From: Planctomycetota bacterium
GTDB lineage: Bacteria; Planctomycetota; Phycisphaerae; WQYP01
Length of the DNA: 43,439 bases
Direction of reading: 5' to 3'
Assembly (NCBI GenBank): GCA_021827645.1
Contig: JAKAVA010000098.1
Location: forward strand, 1 to 43,439
The position numbers were made by a program, and so were the translations under genes. This document shows, in pieces, positions 40,051 to 43,439 of this stretch; the first letter of the stretch is position 1; every line of letters starts with the position of its first letter. The notes under the pieces were generated by a model. That model saw nothing but the letters and a program-made list of their open reading frames with translations, had not been told where the DNA came from and searched no databases.

Positions 40051-41163
40051 CTAATAGTCAACGCGGAGAAACACGCCCACGACTGTCGCGTCGCTGTGGG
40101 TACCGGCCGGTTGCGCATAGCGCGTCGCCGCAAAAATACTGTTGACTGAAAATCCGATCGTGTAGAGGCCGTCGGTTGGTCGTATCTTCAGGAGCCTGTT
40201 GAGCGGATAAGTGAGCGTGGTGCCGACGTAAGTTCCCAGATAGCCATCGCGGTAACTGACACGATTCACGTCCAGGCGCTTTTCTCCGTTGATGAAGGAA
40301 ACGGAGAAAGGAGAATAGATGGTCAGCCCGCCGGTATGCGGCACGCGGAAAACAGGGTCCATGCCCACCTCAAAATATTGGCCGGCGCTCTGCGTGTAGT
40401 AGGCACCGGCGTAGTCGAACCCGACCATGACAAAGGGATGGAACGCGAATTGGTGCAGGTACCGATCATCATTGAGCGAAACACGAAAAAAAACTTCCGG
40501 GCTGTTGGTCTGTCCGTGTGCCAGGCCGACCTTCGCGAGGGGATCCAGATGCGGCACAAAATACTGGGTATTGGGTGTGATCTGATCGGTGAAGCCGGTT
40601 TCAAAGTGAATCAATCGGTCGGCATCATAGGAATAGCCCAGCGTCAGATCCGCTTCGGAGAAGTTGCTATCGGGTACATTTCCCACGGCCCCGCCGGGAG
40701 CTGCGGATCCGGCGATCCCCTGTGAGAGCGAATTCAGATAGGGGTTTTTAATATCATACGACCAATTGGCAAAACTGCGAAAATAAAGAGACCCCCATTT
40801 TTTCATGTTCAGAGAGATGCGTGTTATATTTTCAAGATTTGGCCGGTTCGGCGATATATCCAGATAGCGATACCAGTAATCATTGTAGTAACCGAACTCC
40901 GTTGTGATGTGTACGGCCTCGCCGTGCCGATGCGTCTCGCTCCACCAGGGTGTGCCGCCATTGGCGGTCGCATGGGAGTTCATCAGCGGGAGAAGGTAGG
41001 ACTGATTGGATGCGCCGGAGTCATTGGCAAAAGCTTGAGCGGTCTGCAGTCCGATGGCCAGGATCATAAGCCCGATGAGCCTGCGCCTACGGGTGGGGCT
41101 ATAGACCGACGTTACCGGTGGAACCACTTCATCTGGATGATCTACAAACATGTCAATACCCAT
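40051..41163 (-). CDS. Predicted outer-membrane-type beta-rich protein
   Basis: This 370-residue product has a signal sequence that begins about 25 residues in (RRRRLIGLMILAIGLQTAQA, cleavage near AFA). The mature part alternates short aromatic-rich strands (YYNDYWYRYLDIS, VMVGFDYAGAYY) and ends in VFLRVDY, with a C-terminal aromatic residue, as outer-membrane beta-barrels often do. No lipobox is present. The N-terminal part before the signal is probably not exported as such, so the start may lie at ATG 41151 or further in. I do not recognise the family. It ends 100 bases from the aldo/keto reductase gene. Confidence 0.65.
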   Translation of the reverse strand: MGIDMFVDHPDEVVPPVTSVYSPTRRRRLIGLMILAIGLQTAQAFANDSGASNQSYLLPLMNSHATANGGTPWWSETHRHGEAVHITTEFGYYNDYWYRYLDISPNRPNLENITRISLNMKKWGSLYFRSFANWSYDIKNPYLNSLSQGIAGSAAPGGAVGNVPDSNFSEADLTLGYSYDADRLIHFETGFTDQITPNTQYFVPHLDPLAKVGLAHGQTNSPEVFFRVSLNDDRYLHQFAFHPFVMVGFDYAGAYYTQSAGQYFEVGMDPVFRVPHTGGLTIYSPFSVSFINGEKRLDVNRVSYRDGYLGTYVGTTLTYPLNRLLKIRPTDGLYTIGFSVNSIFAATRYAQPAGTHSDATVVGVFLRVDY

Positions 41164-41390
41164 TGCGTCACCATCTCAACTCCGGACGAGAGTACCTGGT
41201 ACAACCGGTTTCCGGGCCGAGTTTATTTACCGGGACAAAGCATAACGGCAAAGGCGGTATGGAGTAAAACGAAATGGCTGACAGATGATAAAGAAAACTC
41301 AAAAGGCGAGCGAATGTTGAACGTTACATGCGACGATTTCTTAAGTCGGCCCCGTACGAATTTCAGCGGTGAGGCACCCTGCGCCAAAAA
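41164..41390 (-). other. Intergenic region upstream of the outer-membrane-type protein
   Basis: There are about 230 bases between the end of the glycosyltransferase gene and the start of the barrel-protein gene, both on the minus strand. No convincing promoter pair, gene or terminator was found, though the sequence is AT-rich near 41240-41320. Confidence 0.35.
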
Positions 41391-43184
41391 TTAAGCGATG
41401 ACAATCTGCGGACGAACTCGTTCTACATGGCTCTCGGCAAGCGCCCGATCCATGCCCGGCAGAACGTAATCGCGGGCCACGACTTCCCAGCTCATCTGAC
41501 TTGCGAGCCGGTAACCTTCCTTGAGCATCTTATCAATGGCGGCATCACCGACGGGCAGACCGGCCATGATTTTGTCGGCCACCTGTGCGGCGACGGCGCG
41601 TTCGATCTGAATTCGATGATTTTTGTCCACTGCGAGACAAGCTTCAATGGAATTGAATTGAGCGTGGGGCCCCGTGGTGTAATCCACCTCCAGGACATTG
41701 GGCGTTCCTTTTGGACCGGCCGCTTTGCGTGCGAAGCCCGCACAGCCGCAGAGAGATGTAAAGACGCACAGTCCGCCGAAGGAGATCGGCTCAACCTGAG
41801 CTATGCCGAAGGGTTCGTAGACCGATTGTCCGAATTCGACATCCGATCCCTGACGGATATCCATGAAGTCCATATCGGCGGGCATGCGCATTCCGCAGGT
41901 TCGCCGGTCGAAACCAAATTGATTGATGTAGATAACCTTACAATGACGGCTACGCGCATTAAATTCCTGAACGCCTGTATAAAACGCCGCTTCACCGCCG
42001 GTCAAATCCGGGTGTCCCTCGCGATGGGCAACTGGCCAACTGTAGTTTGACTCCATGTTGACGATATCGTCGGTTCGGCGGGCGGAGGTTTCCGTTGAGA
42101 GAACGATCAGTACGGCGGAGAGTTTTTTCTCGGCCATGCGCGATTCTATCTGCTCCATCACCCGGATGTCGCGCCAGAGCCCCTTGGAAAGCACCATGCG
42201 CGTTACATGGGCAAATACGTAATCGGGCTTGAAGCCCAGGAGAGTCTGGCAATAATGCTGCAGACGACGCCGGGAGGCGGTTTTTTCATCGAGTGATATA
42301 TGAAATGCCGGAACGCCGTTGTAGGCCAGATCGATACGCCGTCGCTGGAAAGCCGGGTTCAAAAACCTGAATTCATCGATGATGTAATCGCCGACGGCAA
42401 AAATATTATCGCAATACCGGGCGGCGTCCACGAGGGGATACTTGTAGAAAAATGACTGCGACCCGAACACATCATCCACGGTCAGGTTCTGCTGCCGCCC
42501 GAGGCGCATGGCATTATAAAAACTGATATCGTAGCCGGGATGAGCCTCGACAATCCGGCGCATCGGCGCGACCTCATGGGCGTAGAAGATGGTGCGGAAA
42601 GATTCAGGGGCGTTGAGTTTGGCGGCAAGGGCCGTCGGCATGCCCATGTATTCATGGGCGAAGATAATGGCGGGATGGGCTGGCGAGCCGACGCCGATGG
42701 CAGAGAGTGCTTCAATCGCCGGCTCTGCGAGACGCACATATTGTTCGTAATCCCATATCCACTCATAGCGATTGGATTCAATGCGGAATTTGTCGTAGAG
42801 TTCCCATTTGAACGCGGCGATGCGTTCGGCGGAGTAATGATTCAAATTGATGAGGAGCACCTCGGGGTGTGAGGTTACCTGAGTGAATTTATCGTAAAAG
42901 GTCTTGCGGCCGTAGACTAAGCCGACGTTGTACTTCTGCTCGACAGCCTGCAATGCCGCAGCGAGGGGATGCCGGACAATTCCATCCATCGAGCTGTAAA
43001 GTACCTCCCCCCCCATGCCTAATCTGGTTTCGGCCGGACCGTCGGTGCTGAAGAGCGGGCCAACGAGAATATCCCGATCAACATGCTCGCTGTAATGCTT
43101 TGAGGTAAGCAATCCGTGCAGAACCGCACCGATACCGCCGATTTTTTGAACAGCTTCGTGAGTTACGTGAACTGCCGTTTTCAT
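41391..43184 (-). CDS. GT-B fold glycosyltransferase related to glycogen/starch synthases
   Basis: This 597-residue protein opens with an N-terminal KIGGIGAVLHGLL that matches the K-x-G-G-L-x-D/AV substrate loop of glycogen synthases, and contains FAHEYMGMPTAL. Its C-terminal half carries VTRMVLSKGLWRDI (normally R...KG.D) and the EPFGIAQVEPISFGG nucleotide-sugar site. These place it in the GT-B group near families GT5/GT4. Compared with glycogen synthase it is longer and has an altered sugar-binding region, so the product may differ. AGGA lies about 10 bases before ATG 43184. It is the only gene here that could act in glycogen or polysaccharide synthesis; no glgB, glgC or glgP is adjacent. 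Confidence 0.82.
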   Translation of the reverse strand: MKTAVHVTHEAVQKIGGIGAVLHGLLTSKHYSEHVDRDILVGPLFSTDGPAETRLGMGGEVLYSSMDGIVRHPLAAALQAVEQKYNVGLVYGRKTFYDKFTQVTSHPEVLLINLNHYSAERIAAFKWELYDKFRIESNRYEWIWDYEQYVRLAEPAIEALSAIGVGSPAHPAIIFAHEYMGMPTALAAKLNAPESFRTIFYAHEVAPMRRIVEAHPGYDISFYNAMRLGRQQNLTVDDVFGSQSFFYKYPLVDAARYCDNIFAVGDYIIDEFRFLNPAFQRRRIDLAYNGVPAFHISLDEKTASRRRLQHYCQTLLGFKPDYVFAHVTRMVLSKGLWRDIRVMEQIESRMAEKKLSAVLIVLSTETSARRTDDIVNMESNYSWPVAHREGHPDLTGGEAAFYTGVQEFNARSRHCKVIYINQFGFDRRTCGMRMPADMDFMDIRQGSDVEFGQSVYEPFGIAQVEPISFGGLCVFTSLCGCAGFARKAAGPKGTPNVLEVDYTTGPHAQFNSIEACLAVDKNHRIQIERAVAAQVADKIMAGLPVGDAAIDKMLKEGYRLASQMSWEVVARDYVLPGMDRALAESHVERVRPQIVIA

Positions 43185-43439
43185 TTCAATCTGATCCTTT
43201 AGGAATTTACCATTGGGCGGAGCACCGTCATAAGCGACATTTTCTGGCTCATACCGGCCCTGACCCTGTACTTTATACCCGCAACGTCCATATCCGGGTA
43301 TCGGAATACTATCCCGGATTATTCACGGTCATCGCGGCAGTGCTGAGATATGCATGGTTGTATATACATCGGTGGCATGGCTGCAGGTTTTTTACGGTTG
43401 TGGGCAGAAGGCCCCCTTACCCCCATTGGCCGATCGGGT
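43185..43439 (-). other. Upstream region of the GT-B gene with a long dyad
   Basis: ATCCGGG (43292-43298) and CCCGGAT (43313-43319) are perfect inverted repeats 14 nt apart, about 110 bases upstream of ATG 43184. On the minus strand a TAGTAT-like element falls between the arms. No gene was found up to the window edge. Confidence 0.4.

Overview
The window is a gene-dense bacterial chromosome segment made up almost entirely of housekeeping genes. The best guess is a planctomycete, probably near the Phycisphaerae. The reasons are a prepilin-like protein ending in the H-X9-DG motif typical of planctomycete pseudopilins, a divergent sigma-70, a CsrA with an extended tail, a strongly acidic planctomycete-style low-complexity protein and an LptB-type ABC protein. 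This assignment is inference. No rRNA, tRNA, CRISPR array, transposase or phage gene was recognised.

Layout, left to right. 1-6 kb: the end of an unknown gene, pyrR-pyrB (pyrimidines), a class V aminotransferase, a marR-DHA2 efflux operon and a HAD phosphatase. 6-8 kb: a probable metal-response unit, in which a ribbon-helix-helix/zinc-ribbon regulator overlaps a NicO-like permease gene and a long dyad covers the -10 box. 8-13 kb: a membrane-anchored CxxC protein, a RibBA-like protein that has lost key metal ligands in both domains, an Asp/Glu-rich protein, coaD and ilvD. 13-20 kb: a prepilin with a large beta-solenoid insertion, miaB, a sigma-70 gene with a folded leader, and a UvrD/PcrA helicase. 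20-26 kb: an aldo/keto reductase, an arsR-SRPBCC-DinB group, a small membrane protein and polA. 26-31 kb: a McsA-like protein, then on the minus strand ribH-nusB-ftsY-csrA and an L,D-transpeptidase. 31-43 kb: a lipoprotein, an MFS permease, a minus-strand trio (GT2 glycosyltransferase, DUF1802, large lipoprotein), lptB, a GmhA-like isomerase, an aldo/keto reductase, an outer-membrane-type protein and a GT-B glycosyltransferase.

The strongest second-look signals are: (1) the regulator/permease pair with its operator; (2) the prepilin with an inserted bactofilin-like solenoid; (3) the RibBA paralogue with H to Q and C/C/C to N/S/S substitutions; (4) four genes, three of them regulators, whose start codon lies 6-9 nt after a good -10 box, which predicts leaderless mRNAs; (5) a csrA leader with six GGA motifs; (6) an A7 tract that splits a DinB gene into two frames; (7) structured or palindromic sequence at the predicted +1 of the sigma-factor and lptB transcripts. 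All promoter, operator and fold calls were made by eye.
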